In this document: positions 18,084 through 18,438 of the stretch, piece by piece
Layout: every line of letters begins with the position of its first letter
How positions within the stretch are numbered: the first letter of the stretch is position 1
Origin: Isohypsibius dastychi
Lineage: Eukaryota > Tardigrada > Eutardigrada > Parachela > Isohypsibiidae
DNA: 18,438 bases
Direction of reading: 5' to 3'
NCBI GenBank assembly: GCA_034696485.1
Contig: JAQIWT010000543.1
Location: forward strand, 1-18,438
Position numbers and translations under genes: made by a program
Notes under the pieces: generated by a model
The model's input: the letters and a program-made list of their open reading frames with translations, nothing else
What the model was told of the DNA's origin: nothing
Databases searched by the model: none

Positions 18084-18438
18084 TTATCGCATGAGCGAAT
18101 ATCCCGGCTGATCGAAGGTCTGTTTATGTTGATCAAAACTTGACGAATTTCTCATCGAAGTGCGCTGTTGAAGAATAACCCCTACACATGCACCCTGCAA
18201 AAACATTACGCTCAGGTTAAGAACATGTTCATTCCTGACATTTTCAGTTTAATTCTACTTGGATCAACAAAGAAGTCATGGCGAAGGCGAAAACTATTCC
18301 ATATGTGATGGCAACCTGTAAAATTTTTGGTCAACTGTTTTGATCAAAAGTGATAGTATTCCGATAATCACAACAACTGAAGGTCCGCTGTCAGCTCCAG
18401 GAGTCGGTACTTTTCGGCCATTTTCAGCCAACACGTTA
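18084..18438 (-). CDS. four-pass transmembrane protein paralogue, 3' part
   Basis: Three 3' exons are visible: 18372-18438 (cut by the window edge), 18259-18315 and 18084-18194, with introns of 56 and 64 bp. The translation has VLAENGRKVPT, then VAITYGIVFAFAMTSLLIQ as TM4, then GACVGVILQQR and a hydrophilic tail ending GYSLMR. It matches the gene at 12875-13786 nearly residue for residue through TM4 and diverges in the tail. The intron positions and phases (all phase 0) are identical and the TM4 exon is 57 bp in both. The two are tandem duplicates on the same strand about 5 kb apart. Function is unknown. Confidence 0.85.

Overview
The window looks like nuclear DNA of a small metazoan, most likely a rhabditid nematode. 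The evidence is gene style: many short introns (mostly 50-65 bp, GT..AG with pyrimidine-rich acceptors), compact intergenic spaces, an F-box gene, a serpentine receptor, and DIRS/PAT-type and pogo/Tigger-type transposons. All six host gene models lie on the minus strand. The exon models were built by hand from reading frame, splice signals and family motifs.

Layout. 1-760: no gene. 874-2075: a GTCCAC-type minisatellite whose orientation flips at a near-perfect palindrome (centre 1638), flanked by a diverged inverted repeat. 1984-5517 (minus): a decayed DIRS/PAT-like tyrosine-recombinase retrotransposon in the order gag, RT-RNase H, recombinase. It has an in-frame stop in gag, several frameshifts and a lost reverse-transcriptase aspartate. 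6055-8707: a complete 13-exon copper monooxygenase of the DBH/MOXD1 family (645 aa predicted). 8820-9243: a tentative small secreted protein. 9770-10839: a class A-like GPCR with one frameshift just before TM7. 10836-11117: a small single-pass membrane ORF that overlaps the likely GPCR start. 11410-12036 and 12201-12343: two unrelated inverted-repeat elements. 12875-13786: a five-exon four-pass membrane protein. About 14140-15945: a nested structure, with degenerate TCGGAGTG arrays in opposite orientation around a TA-flanked pogo/Tigger remnant (14341-15320) and a separate hairpin (15428-15638) whose loop can form a G-quadruplex. 16541-17920: a five-exon F-box protein. 18084-18438: the 3' end of a second four-pass gene, paralogous to the one at 12875-13786 and with matching intron positions.

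The host genes do not form an obvious pathway. The monooxygenase is a secreted or membrane-tethered enzyme, the GPCR and four-pass proteins are membrane proteins, and the F-box protein would be a ubiquitin-ligase adaptor. The most unusual content is the density of foldback DNA: four separate inverted structures within 15 kb, two of them built from tandem repeats that switch strand.
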